The notes below the pieces were generated by a model that saw nothing but the letters and a program-made list of their open reading frames with translations, was not told the DNA's origin and searched no databases. A stretch of DNA of 64,000 bases from Bugulina stolonifera (lineage: Eukaryota; Bryozoa; Gymnolaemata; Cheilostomatida; Bugulidae), in assembly GCA_935421135.1 (NCBI GenBank), contig OW285188.1:6438733-6502732 (forward strand). The letters run 5' to 3'. A program made the position numbers and the translations under genes. Each line of letters opens with the position of its first letter. Positions within the stretch are counted from its first letter, which is position 1. Of the stretch, positions 13,247-36,898 are shown piece by piece.

Positions 13247-13607
13247 ACTACTGATACCTACTAAAAACAATATTTCTTGATATCAGGAATATATGAATTC
13301 TTGGATATAACAAAATACTCAATAAATTAAATATCCGCGCGTATTTAACTGTAGCTTTGAGCTCAAACTCATAATGTGAATAGAATGAAATAATGGATAA
13401 TAGAATATTGACATTCAAAGACTAAAAATATCACTCTAATGGTAATATTAACCAACAAACTACATGTCTGTATTAATAGTAACAGCTGTCATTGAATGAT
13501 CTAAGATTGATTATTTGAGAGGCATTGAAGAGTTTGACAGGGATATGTTGTAACGTATGTCACAACTTAGCTGATGTTGATTGGTCGACTGTCACTGATA
13601 CATTTAG

Positions 13608-13616
13608 TATATAAAG
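13608..13616 (+). promoter_or_regulatory. TATA box of the cysteine-rich peptide gene
   Basis: TATATAAAG lies about 80 bases upstream of a canonical donor (GAAG|GTAAGT at 13694/13695) that ends a short non-coding first exon. An inverted CCAAT box is at 13580-13584. Position and sequence fit a core promoter for the gene whose ATG is at 14301. Confidence 0.6.
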
Positions 13617-13639
13617 GGTTAAATCAATAAGAGAAACCA

Positions 13640-14860
13640 AACCATTCAATATTATACTTACATTACAACCAAGAGACAAAGAGATACAGTGAAGGTAAGT
13701 GTTTAGTGAAACATCTTCTTATAATCTTAATGCCAAATTATCAAATGAATATTTCTTTTATTTTCTGCATATTAAGATATTAATACTTTGCTGACTAAAA
13801 CTAGAAGCTGTTCTGGAGTGTTGGTATATTTTTGGATTAAAGTTGTGGTTTACAATTATATGATTGTATTAAATATTATTTCATTATGCATGCACATAAT
13901 CATGTTATTTCACATAATCAAGTACATTATAACTATTATTCCGGGTATAAAATCATTCATTTGTGTTATTTAACTACTTGCATGGCTAGTTCCAACTACT
14001 AGCGGATTGCATACCAAATATCTATTTGTAGTAAATTTGTAATAAATTATGGTAGTTGTCCTGTTTAATCTAAGTCAATCAGTGCATCTTCAACAAAATT
14101 TTAAGGTGAATCAAGATTAGAAACCCACAACGTTGGTTTGGATAAGAGGGGAAGAGAGCGCATAGACATCATTTTACATCCCAAACTGAAATTTTGTCTT
14201 TTTATTATTTTATTCAAATTGATATAAACTTTGCAAATCTCTTGTCACTCTTTAGAAAGTCAAATAACTTTTAGTTACTACATTATTACAGAAAGTGAAG
14301 ATGAAGTTGCTTTACCTTACTCTTGTTATTGCTGCCTGTCTGCTGACTCTTACACCAACAGATACCGATGGGCAAATATTGGGATGTATTGTAAGTACAA
14401 CTCATGTTGGCATTGCAAATTATACTGATTAATATTGATTGAATTTTTAATAGTATTGAGCTGATATTTATAATAATAGAGAATAGAGAAACAGGGAGTT
14501 ATCTACTTCCCCTACTCACCGTCTACCTGCATTGTGTCATCACAATGTATATACATCTGTTGTAGATAATATTATTCTTTCATTTTTCTACACTTTTACA
14601 TGTATTATTACACTTTCAGGAGAGATATTGCTGCAGATATAGAGGGGGAAGGTGCATACGGTACTGTGAGAGGTACAACTGTCATTAGACGACTCATCAA
14701 AGCACCGCCTCGATCTTGATCTCCTGGAAAATCCTACTGGAACTGTTTTATTCGCTCAGAATATTTCTGACCTATCACCGTATATTTTACAACAGTGCTA
14801 CCTAGAAATTTAAATGATGTTTTCAATGCCTACTATAATCTTTGCTTGTGCTTCAATAAA
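13640..14860 (+). CDS. Secreted basic six-cysteine peptide, 52 residues
   Basis: Three-exon gene: a 5' UTR exon from about 13640 to 13694, coding exon 14292-14390 (ATG at 14301), and exon 14620-14688 (TAG at 14686-14688). AATAAA is at 14855-14860. The first coding exon gives a signal peptide starting MKLLYLTLVIAACLL and a short spacer. The second gives most of a compact Cys/Arg/Tyr-rich mature region. Cysteine spacing in the mature part is C-x4-CC-x6-C-x3-C-x4-C, with six Arg against two Glu, so it is cationic and probably has three disulfides. The intron falls just after the first cysteine, with phase 0 on both sides. The pattern resembles defensin-like antimicrobial peptides or cysteine-knot secreted peptides, including some venom types, but I recognise no named family. 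Host defence is the simplest guess; signalling or toxin-like roles cannot be excluded. Confidence 0.75.
14855..14860 (+). promoter_or_regulatory. Polyadenylation signal
   Basis: AATAAA 167 bases after the stop codon of the cysteine-rich peptide gene, as expected for its 3' end. Confidence 0.6.
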
Positions 14861-15154
14861 ACACTGAACCAACCTTGAACTTCCCCAAAAGTGTTACTTT
14901 TTCTCTCAGTGTATCCTCTCAGTGTATTACTGTGCCCAGTGTACCCAAACTTGTGCAAGGAATTAACATACACAAGAAGAATACGGCAAAAAGTGGAGAT
15001 GGTTCCAGAATTATTTTTATATCATAAATATTATGCATAGTGCCTTAACAAGAAACAGTCGAAATCATACAAATGTCCATGTAGTTAAAATTTTAAAACA
15101 TGACAGTCGTTATTCCAGATTTCACGTGCATGTACATTGTACTTGTATTAAATA

Positions 15155-16235
15155 ACCACACGGGGTCCAAGTATGGAGCCTTGGGGGACTCCGTGAGTTA
15201 TTTTCATTTGCTTAGAGAGGGTTTGCCCAATTTTTACAGCTTGATATCGATTTTGTAGGTAGGAAGTTATCATGTTGATTAAATTTTCTGTTATTTGGTA
15301 GTTCTCAAGTTTTTTAATGAGTAAGTTATGGTTCTTTTTTCACTTTATATAAACGAACTTCTCTACCTACCAAAAGAATCCATCATACATGCCTACGCAG
15401 ACGAATCACTATGTACATATTTCATAAGCAACCTGCATCGGCGTTCAGTGCCACTAATGCAGATCTTCAGGCTGTTGAAACCTGGTGTACTAAAAATAAT
15501 ATGGTACTCGACACAGAAAAATCTTTTTATCTTCATATTAAACCTATGCAACTTTACATTAAACTATGATCTGCCAAAAGTCATTATTAATAAAACACAT
15601 GTTCAAGAAAAATCTAAGTGCAAACTCCTGGGTATAAAGCTGACAAATAGCTTGACATGGACTGACCACATACAACTACTCCAAAATAAATTTGTTCCAA
15701 ACTTCCGACTATTCTACACTATTAGACCATTAATAAACACCCATATAGCACGTATATATATACGTTGTACTACTACAGGTACATTCATCCATACTTGACA
15801 CAAAACATAACACTATACTATAACTTGACTGCCAAACAGATCACTGACCGACTATACAACACACAGAAACAAGCCCTCAGACTAATTAATAGCACAAAAC
15901 TAACTGACAAAATTCCTACACAGAAAATTGCTCAACAACATAAAATTTTTACACGTCCGCAACTTGCAGCCTTTCACACAACTTTACTAGCCCACACCAT
16001 AGCTCACAAAACAGCCCTTTCATACATCCAAATTCAATTTTTCAATATTGTCTCATGTGATAATACGAAATCTCGTACAGGTTTACTTATACCCAGTAAC
16101 TATCACCACAATAAACTTAAACTGTCAATACTAAAGCAATTCAACATACTCCCTAAACATATTAGATCACTATTAAAACTTCCTTTCCGAAAATCAATAA
16201 TAGACCTTGTGCTTAATATTATTGATAAAGTGTAG
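15155..16235. mobile_element. Dead non-LTR retrotransposon, 5' part inverted
   Basis: Reverse-transcriptase fragment of Jockey/CR1-like character. On the minus strand, 15321 down to about 15163 encodes the RT core through GVPQGSILGP. On the plus strand, from 15328 the sequence resumes with LFSLYINEL, a decayed active-site YADE (normally ADD), and further on LLGIKLTNSLTW; the RT C-terminus runs to 16235. The plus part is broken by frameshifts (near 15430 and 15770). The two parts are consecutive in an RT protein but in opposite orientation, which is the product expected from twin priming during target-primed reverse transcription. No endonuclease domain is seen. It is inactive. Confidence 0.85.
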
Positions 16236-16571
16236 ACAAGATATAACACAATGTGTTTCTTATATTTCCCTCTATTATCTTCTTTGCCATAATACAAACA
16301 CTAACATTACATTATCTCTATTTCTAGCATGCATATATGTGTATAGCTTATATACAACTGATAATATGGTAGATGTGTGTACAATATACAAACTTTACAT
16401 ATCACTCGTAATATTTTTTTTTTTAAATGAAATGCATTAACTAATATCAACATATTGTGTCACATTTTAAGGATGCAATTGTAAAATTTTCATATGTTAG
16501 TGAATATATTTGTGGTATCTATATTAGGTATAAATTATACGATATATAAAAAAAAAAATCATTTTCTGTAC
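16236..16571. other. Non-coding AT-rich spacer
   Basis: Low-complexity AT-rich sequence following the retrotransposon remnant, with A/T homopolymers near 16410 and 16550. It may hold the 3' untranslated part of that element, but no tail or target duplication can be fixed. Confidence 0.4.
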
Positions 16572-16709
16572 CAGGCTTGCCAAGTTCGACTGATGAAAAT
16601 CAGGGCGATTCAGCATTTGGGTGGGGGGTGTCCACTTTGGGTGGGGTACTAAAATTTGAGTTGAAAATCAGGGAGTCTCCTGTGGAATCAGGGAGACTTG
16701 GTAAGCCTG
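16572..16709. mobile_element. hAT-type MITE, 138 bp
   Basis: Terminal inverted repeats CAGGCTTGCCAAGT and ACTTGGTAAGCCTG (one mismatch) bound a 138-bp non-coding unit. The flanks TTCTGTAC (16564-16571) and CTCTGTAC (16710-16717) agree at 7 of 8 positions. CAG termini with an 8-bp duplication are typical of hAT elements. There is no coding capacity. Confidence 0.75.
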
Positions 16710-16821
16710 CTCTGTACACATTTGTTTCCTCTCTTTTGGCACTGTCATGGGACATACTCCTTTTTTCCCTTCTCACTTTCTTGATGTATAGCTTCTCCTG
16801 TTCTCCATTTTAAGTACTTGT

Positions 16822-16885
16822 GCAACAGCATGAAAAACATGCAAAAGTTTTTCAATATGGAAAACAAAAACATGATGCTGATATT
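16822..16885 (+). repeat. Dispersed repeat shared with 35701-35767
   Basis: The segment GCAACAGCATGAAAAACATG and onward, through ATGATGCTGATAT, recurs in reverse complement at 35701-35767 inside a hAT-type element. It is probably a fragment of the same family. Confidence 0.6.
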
Positions 16886-17639
16886 TATTACACGCACACT
16901 ATATACAATGTATATAGTTATGTACAGATTGCGACACAAGTTGTCCTTCCATAACTTGACACTTGACAGCTTCGAAAACTTTCTCAAAATATTATTACAG
17001 CATTTTTACCATTCGAAAGAATATACTTTTGATTTAACGTTGCATATAGATCAACAATCCCTTTATTGAAATATTAAAAAAAATTAATTATATGCATATT
17101 AAATACAATTACATTTTACCAAAAATGCTAAATAATGAAAGTCGAATTTGTGACAGATTGGAGCATGAGCACGTACTAGCAGACGCTTCCTTTAACGACC
17201 GAGCAAACCGATCAGCAGGAGATAGCAACAGTAGCAAAAATAGTTTAGTTTTATAGAAAATACACAACATAAATCATTTTGCACTCTGGTTTAAAATAAA
17301 AGAAATGTATGTTGCCTTAAATTTGAAAATATTAGTCTTTGTCGCATATATAAGCGTGAGATATGCCTATGGTAATGGTAAGTGAAAAGAAAAAAGTAAA
17401 ATCAATGAGATCACAGGCTTCCTACTGGAACACAGTATTCCACCCTGCTAACCACTGCCCAACAACGAGGCACGCCCCTTCTGCCCCACCCTCTCCTCAC
17501 TAGGCGGTCTAGCGCGTTGCAGGCATTGATATAGAATTGATATAAACAAAATCAGATGAGTCATGAAATGTGATAAATCCTGAGATTTAGACTGGGATTG
17601 ATTTAAATGTGAGATGGAGATTAATTGTATTATTATTTT

Positions 17640-18140
17640 AATTTTCATGCAAAATTCTCTTTTAAAACATTTAAATTCTTTGTAAATAAGGCTATAAGCG
17701 TCATTTTTTATTACAAAGACAATTGTTTTAGCTGTACAATACGCAGTGATTGATTTAATAACTATTACATTACTATAACTATTACTGTTACTATAAATTT
17801 TATTAAATAATTATGTTATTATATTTTATTTATTGATCTAATTTAATTCTTATTTTGGATTTAATAAAATAATAAAGAAAATTAAAATTTAGATTTTCCT
17901 AATTGTACTATTCATTCATTACTAAATTTAAACTAGTTTGACGGAATAATAACTTTCATTAAATAAAATAATTATCTTATGATATTATGAATTATCTAAT
18001 AATATAAAATAAATATTAATATAAATATTAATAATAAATTTAAATATCAATCATATGTAATGTTTTGTTAGTAGTTATAAAATAAATCAAAGAAATTTAG
18101 AATAATAATAATTAATGATAATGAGCAAACAAAAATTTTA
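17640..18140. other. Extremely AT-rich tract
   Basis: About 500 bases made almost wholly of A and T, rich in TTAAT, ATTAATA and AATAAT words, with no frames and no clean tandem period. The composition is well above the already AT-rich surroundings. It may be decayed repeat DNA or a matrix-attachment-like region; that is inference. Confidence 0.6.
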
Positions 18141-20027
18141 ATCATCTTTGTGTCCAGCCAGCTAGCAGACTTAACTGTCCAAAGTGCACCAGAGAAAGTA
18201 GTCCCAGCTCAGTGCACACCCAGTTAGGCAAACATTGACTATAGTACTAGCCTAACCTGTGCTAAGTGCTAGGGGCAAATGACCCCACACTTGCGACCTT
18301 TCGTATAAAAATGTATGGGTCAACTATGAAAGAGTAGCCACCTACATTAGTAGGGGTGGAAGGTGATGCTCTAAAGTAGCCTACTTGTAAGGTACAACAT
18401 CTAGTTAAACCGTGAGGTGCATAAATATTCTACCAGCGGGCACAGACCGGCATCTTACAGCACAACAATCACGTATGGTCATACTGAGAATTACTAATAC
18501 AAGCACTTCGTGTTTGGTCTGCCACGCAAGTCTCACTGCATTAGTTGCTCGCTTCGCTCGCTGTAATGATGGCTTGTGTTCATGTACTGTGGTCATGCAT
18601 GTACAGGACCTATGGTGGCACAGGCATGTTGCAATGCGTCGGGTGGGTTGGTTCGGATACCCACCCTGCCCTGGGTAAAGGTTGAGGGCCTAAGGCTACG
18701 GACCCACCCCAGCAGCGATGTCGGTGGACCCGGTCCCAAGGTCCTAGCACCACCCGGAGCCGAGATCCTGACCTGAAGCATTGCAACATATATGAATAGT
18801 CCCAATTTTCGACCCCAAATCTGATTGGAGGATGGCAGGCCGTTAACCGCAGACCGTTTCGTCTTTTGTTATATGATTTCACTTGTAAACCTTTATGTAT
18901 AATGTGGGCCGATGCCCATTTTCATACTAGTTGCAATGACACTATAATTTTCGTACAACGTACCTACCTTGATGCTCTGACCAGTTGTACCCCCTCGGGT
19001 GTTTATGTAATCGGTCTAGCAGTCAAGTGATGTGCCACATGTATGCTGATATACCCATAAACAATGTCATCAAACATTCATTGCTCCTTTAAGAGAAATT
19101 GGTCATCTTCATATCATTAGTTTGTTTTCAAAAAGAGCAGCATAACCTATTTGTTTGGTGCATAGGAGTTGAGTTGCCTAAAGAGTCTCTGGTTCTCTAG
19201 TGTTTATTAACAAACTTAATTGGCAACGAGTCATTCTGAAAACCTTGGAAATCTGGTGTGCTACATTAGTCATTATAAAGAGTCTAGGAGAAGAAAAAAT
19301 TGTTTCATATCATGTTTTGCATTCAAACAAGATCAATAGACCCAGGATTTTGGCTAATGGAATGGTAGATAAATGTGGTACAATTTAATGCAAACCATTT
19401 AGATACAGTACCTTGACATTTCTCATAGCCAAGTAGTCTGAAATTCAATCAAACTAGACAACTGAAAAGATTATTAAAATAATATGAACATGTGTGTGAA
19501 ATATGTATATGGTAGTATCAAACCTGTTTAAGGCCTATTATCTTTCATGGGTCGTGAAGAGGCAACAAAAGTTTTCATAGTGGCTGTTTCAGGAGATACT
19601 GGTTGGGTAACCTTTGTGTAGTCTTTGTGCTTGTTCTACAGTCGCATTTACCGTCTCTGTACATATGTGCAAATCTGTTCCAATAACCAAGGTTTGACTA
19701 CATTTACTTTCACAGCATGTCTGTTGGGTAAACAGGCTGTAAGTAACACAACACGAGTGTTGCAAGGAGATTGGATTGTTCGTGGCATCTTTTCAGTTAA
19801 AACATTTTGCAACTTAATTTAATGATTCCGATCAGTATATCACCACCTAGTCTGAATAATACAGAATATTTAATAGTATAACTGTTCATCACAGATTGTG
19901 CTAATCTCGACTACCACAAATTTACCAAAGTTGTCTCTGGATTATATTTCCTGGAGTAAAGTGTTACAGATGTAGCTGACAAGAAGACAATATATTATAT
20001 TAAAGCACGCAATATATTATATTGTAG
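18141..20027. other. Unclassified repeat and spacer
   Basis: Composition jumps to GC-rich around 18600-18780. There an exact 12-bp inverted pair, ATGTTGCAATGC at 18626-18637 and GCATTGCAACAT at 18778-18789, bounds 164 bases; it may be a small MITE, though no target duplication is clear. The rest shows no supported exon. The signal-peptide exon of the LU gene should lie here or further upstream, but I could not identify it. Confidence 0.4.
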
Positions 20028-20946
20028 ACTGTTTAAGGTGCTATGAATGTAACAGTTTTGTGAATTCAACATGTGGCTATAAAAGCAGCCTGGATGAGAA
20101 GTTCAAAAGTGAATGTTGTGCAGGTTCATGCCGTGTCACAACTCAAACGCGTAAGTTAATTAATGTCCACCATATCGTTTTATTAAGATAAAAATTAGTC
20201 AAATGTCTGCCAGTCACAGTAGATGATTTAAAAGGCTGCCATTATTTGATACATTGAATATGGATTCCTGATATATAGATGTCAAGCGCATTATTATACA
20301 TGGATGCATCTCAAACATGTTGGTAATACTGGGTGTTTAGATAGTGATTTTAGCAACAATTTTTTGCTGGCAATATCATTTGATCTTTTATTTGTACACG
20401 TGTATATGACACTGGAATATGAGCTAAGCATTATCTTATCGTCCAAATTTTTGCAGTTGTTAGGATAGAATTGAGCTGCAACTCTTTCTGCTAACAAATT
20501 ATTGGAAATAAAGTGTCTACATATATACCTAGGCGCTAGGTGGCTAGACTAAAGGCCATTTGCTCTGTTTAGGCTGACAGAGCCTTGGCACAGGCTTAAA
20601 CAACGTCCTGGCTCGTTTTTATCAGAAAACTATCATGTGGTTGATTAAACTATACTAGAAGTTAGTAATAGACGGCGGTGCTCATATAATCACAGCTCTC
20701 ACAAGTACCTGTTATTGTATTGCAGTTAAAGAGGAGATAGGTAAAGGGGTGGACACCAGGGTCATTCGTACATGTTCTGCTGACAAGAGCACAGGCTGTA
20801 AACGCTTCTCCAGTACAGATGGAAAACAAAATGTTTATGGGCGTACATGTACCTGTAAGGGGAACTATTGTAATAGTGCTGTTCAAAGTGTGGTGTTTGC
20901 ACCCATATGCTTAGTATTACTTGCTATTGCTATGTATGGTAATTAA
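20028..20946 (+). CDS. LU (Ly6/uPAR) domain protein, GPI-anchored; 5' exon not found
   Basis: Two exons: 20028-20150 and 20726-20946, joined in phase 1. The first gives CLRCYECNS, the usual start of a three-finger LU domain (C-x2-C), then further cysteines including a CC pair. The second supplies the remaining cysteines and the closing signature TCTCKGNYCN, then a hydrophobic tail (VVFAPICLVLLAIAMYG) before TAA, typical of a GPI-attachment signal. About 12 cysteines are visible; LU domains usually have 8-10 in the core. Known LU proteins sit on the outer face of the plasma membrane and act in receptor modulation, adhesion or complement control; this one's role is unknown. AATAAA at 21071-21076 fits its 3' end. 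The exon with the initiator and signal peptide was not located. Confidence 0.8.
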
Positions 20947-21070
20947 CTATTAAGACCAATTCTTTATGTAACTGCTAAGTATATTTCAATTCAATTTGCA
21001 TGTTAATAATGTTGTTCCACAATGTGTATGTTAATTATATCTCATTATAGAAATCTATTTTACAGTATCG

Positions 21071-21076
21071 AATAAA
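21071..21076 (+). promoter_or_regulatory. Polyadenylation signal of the LU gene
   Basis: AATAAA 125 bases after the LU gene stop. The LU gene and DHX38 are convergent, with about 290 bases between this signal and the DHX38 stop. Confidence 0.55.
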
Positions 21077-21362
21077 ATGCTTAAAATAATGTCTAATTTA
21101 GCCGTTTGATTTACATCAGAAAGATGGCCAGTAAAACAATATTGCAATATTTTATGTACATGCACATTATACATGTATGTAAAGCATTAAATTGTATGAT
21201 TAAGTTCATATAATGTACAGAGTACTGTAGGTAATTTTAAGATTATGTACAAAAATAGTGAAGGGTATAGTAAAATAGTAACAGTGACATATAGCTGATA
21301 CAGTAGTTGCTCATAGTCACAGTTCTACGCGGCTCTTACTGGATGATAGTCACTAACTTCAG

Positions 21363-33772
<12,410 letters not shown>

Positions 33773-34309
33773 CTTTATTATTTAGCTTCAAAATATTTCA
33801 CGATAACTTGAGTTAGAAGCAAATAATTGTAATAAGTATTAGTTGCTAGCTCTTGGTCAATCAATAATATGCTATCAGCTAACTGTAGACCAAATAATAC
33901 TTGGCACTACAACAGCATAATTAGGCTTATGCAGCGGTCTACCAGTCGTTAACATCCCACTCCTACCCTGGAATATTTCAGTATTGGTCCAGTAGTTACA
34001 GTATCTAGCTGCCCAGTCACAGTAGACAAAATCCCACATGTTTAGAGAAATTAAAATATGTTTTTGAAATGTTCAAAAACTGCAAAAACAAACCCAGCCT
34101 AGTTCCCCAGTTTAGATAAGTGCTACTCTCCATATATCAAGATGATTGGGCATATAATAAAATAGGTAGCCTATAACTTTTAAAAAAAAACACGGTACTT
34201 TTTACACAAAACTGGCTCTGGCAGTAATTACATATAATATTGCCTTTTAGACCTTACTTATTCAAGGACTCAAAAAACTTCTGACCTTAGACATCATCCT
34301 GAGGTACAA

Positions 34310-34445
34310 ACCATAGTAATAGATAGAACATGACTAGTAATAGATAGAACATGACTAGTAATAGATTGAACATCACTAGTAATAGATAGAACATCATTAG
34401 TAATAGATAGAACATCATTAGTAATAGATAGAACATCACTAGTAA
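34310..34445. repeat. 21-bp minisatellite
   Basis: Six copies of AGTAATAGATAGAACATCAC and variants in tandem, between DHX38 and VPS53. Confidence 0.9.
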
Positions 34446-35206
34446 AATTTATGCATTCAACAGACTACCGCTCTGGGTTGAGCCATCAAGGTCGGACTAA
34501 CTAAGAATTGTGACATATGTAGGCTCATATATTACAAACAGTATAAAACTATATAACTACAGTTAGGTATGTAATGCAAGGTAAGTAGCCTAATGGAAGA
34601 TACTATATTTACTTGTACATGGCTGGTAGCTTACTTTTAACTATATAGAAGGATAGTTTGGTCCACTGAAAACTAAGCACAACAATTGCTCTGATAGAAT
34701 AGAAAATGCTAGATAAATTATGAGGTTGACAATGGACAATCACAATAAAGTGATGACTAAAATAATTTCCCTTAAATAATTCAAATGGAAGTACTTTTAG
34801 CAACCTATAATTTTTGAATTAACCCTTTGAACTTGAGGACTAATCCTGATTTTGTTGGGGCAAGTTGCATTCTCTACAAGCCCAATCCTAAGAACATCGG
34901 GATCCAAATTGCTAAGCTATTCTGTTTAGTATTCCAACCCCACAGCAAATTTCAATTGATATTCTGATTGGCAAGAGATATTTGGGTTACCCAACAGCTA
35001 GCTCCAGTTGCAGTAAACCTGGAATCAGTTAGTGAGATGAGATGTCTGAGTAGAATAATAGTCAAAATCGATAATAATGTTATAGATTTTCCTGACATAA
35101 TTATAATAGGCCCACTTCTAGAAAAAAGAGACCTAGTGGGAGTAATCCTAATGTAAATGTTCTCCACCACTTTTTACATGAATGTGAATTTTTAATGTGT
35201 CAGTGG

Positions 35207-35937
35207 CAGAGATGTGTGCAAGTTTTATTTTGGAAACTCAAGTTTTCATAGCCAACTCTTAGCTGTGACTCTTCAAGTTACAAGTCAATTCTTTCAGTGA
35301 CAGATCAAAAATTTCAAGTTACGAGTTAAATATTTACATGTCCCCAGAAACTCAAGTTCTTGTCAAGTTATCTAAGCTAACTACAAGCAAGTTTCAATTT
35401 AATTCTTCTCTTGTTTAACTCGAGTCTTTCTATAGAGTTATTGAGTTATTGTTTAGCTTATGGTGAAATTTTGTTAGGAAATGGTGTTAGAAGTTCAAAT
35501 TTCAAAGCAAAATGTCACAGTTTTAGAGTAAAATATGTTATAATTGTGGTTGTGGTTGGTGGTTACAACTGTGGTTATTTCTATTCATTACAATTCACAA
35601 CTGCCCAATGAAAACTCGAGTTATTGAGTATTTCAACATAATCGATATATATATATATAACTTTATTTAATGTGCAATATTAGTATACAGTATGTATGAA
35701 TATCAGCATCATGCTTTTGTTTTTTTACATTGAAAACTTTTGCATGTTTTTCATGCTGTTGCACATCGATAATGATGTGTGAGTTGAGAGTCTTTGATCA
35801 TAGCCATAATTGAATTACAATTCAAGTTACAAGTTTTTGACAGCTGTACATTCAAGTTACGAGTCTTTATAATAAGCCATAAAATGTTGCTTGAATTAAC
35901 TCGAGTGAGAGTCTTTAACTCGAGTCTGGCATCTCTG
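35207..35937. mobile_element. hAT-type non-autonomous element, 731 bp
   Basis: Terminal inverted repeats CAGAGATG and CATCTCTG are flanked by a perfect 8-bp duplication GTCAGTGG (35199-35206 and 35938-35945). The interior is full of short CAAGTTAC/ACTCGAG repeats in both orientations, a TA run near 35650, and a segment shared with 16822-16885. No transposase is encoded. Confidence 0.88.
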
Positions 35938-36898
35938 GTCAGTGGTATATTGATTTGGTAAATCAATATGTGCTAAACATGGATTGGCTGTTTTACAGCA
36001 ATGAATCATATTATAATTATATAATTTATACAAATAACATATAGATATATATATACCAAAGAGTCAGAAGAGGTGAAATGGCACAGAACAGTTTTGTATA
36101 ACATAAACATACATGTGTAGCAACAAGCAGAACCAAGATATGCATAATTATTTCAAATAGTACTACAGTTATAGTCTTATAAATGTCTTAGTGCAAGAGA
36201 TACAGCTGTATGTCATAGTTGAAAAGTTAATTCGATCTGGGGGTATGTTATGCTTATGCAATTGGTCATCAAAAGGTTAACAATTATCGGTTATCTTTCT
36301 TATCTTTCCTTACACCCATTTTTATTTATAGATTACCTAGTATTTCAGTACATATTAATTATTTAGTACAAATATTCTATTTCTAACTAAATAAATTAAT
36401 TTTAATTTAATGTATTGAAATGTAATATGACAAAAACACCCAGGTTTTATCAGTTGAAATTATTAAATTGCATTTTTGAAGGGACAAAACATACGTTTTC
36501 AAATGCAAAAGTTGAATAGGAAATGAGTTGAAAAGGAAAATAGTTGTGGCCAGTATAAATCATATGGTTGAACTGTCGTTATCTTCTTAGGAAGGTAATT
36601 GTGCGCTAACCGAAACTATTAAAGCAGTTAAACACTGTTGGAACTTGCTGTGTAGTTCGTCGAAATTAATCAAAATAACAAGCTGTTTGGAAAGGCTCGT
36701 GTAACAGGCAAGGATGAAGTTGCTGAATGGGAGGATAACTCTCAGTTTCCGGTATATGTACAAGAGATGAAAATAAACTATTTTTGGTATTTTGAGCAAA
36801 ATTTACATTAAATTTTGTTTGGCATGAGTTGAATAGAAAGTTTTTTATTTGTTAAAATAAAAGAATATACGTTATTTATTCTTATCCATCATATTATC

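Larger units (their letters stand above)
10929..13607. other. Non-coding stretch with repeat fragments
   Basis: No exon with coding support. It contains the LTR-like patch at about 11765-12255, a hairpin near 12462-12497 (GTGTCCGGCT pairing with AGCCGGACGC), and a CCGT/CTGT microsatellite at 13163-13246. The last ~60 bases before 13608 are the promoter-proximal region of the peptide gene, with an inverted CCAAT (ATTGG) at 13580-13584. Confidence 0.5.
33773..36898. promoter_or_regulatory. Divergent DHX38/VPS53 intergenic region
   Basis: DHX38 (minus) and VPS53 (plus) start head to head 3.1 kb apart. The spacer holds a 21-bp minisatellite (34315-34445) and a hAT-type element (35207-35937). No further exon is supported. 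No strong TATA box is evident near either ATG, as is usual for housekeeping promoters; shared promoter function is inference. Confidence 0.5.

Noticed and set aside
17440..17530. Possible tRNA-derived repeat (GC-rich patch with TGGGCAGTGGTTAGC on the minus strand)
   Set aside because: An A-box-like string is present but no convincing B box or cloverleaf.
19550..19610. Candidate signal-peptide exon for the LU gene
   Set aside because: A short frame MGREEATKVFIVAVSG ends at a GT, but it is not hydrophobic enough and the phase does not fit.
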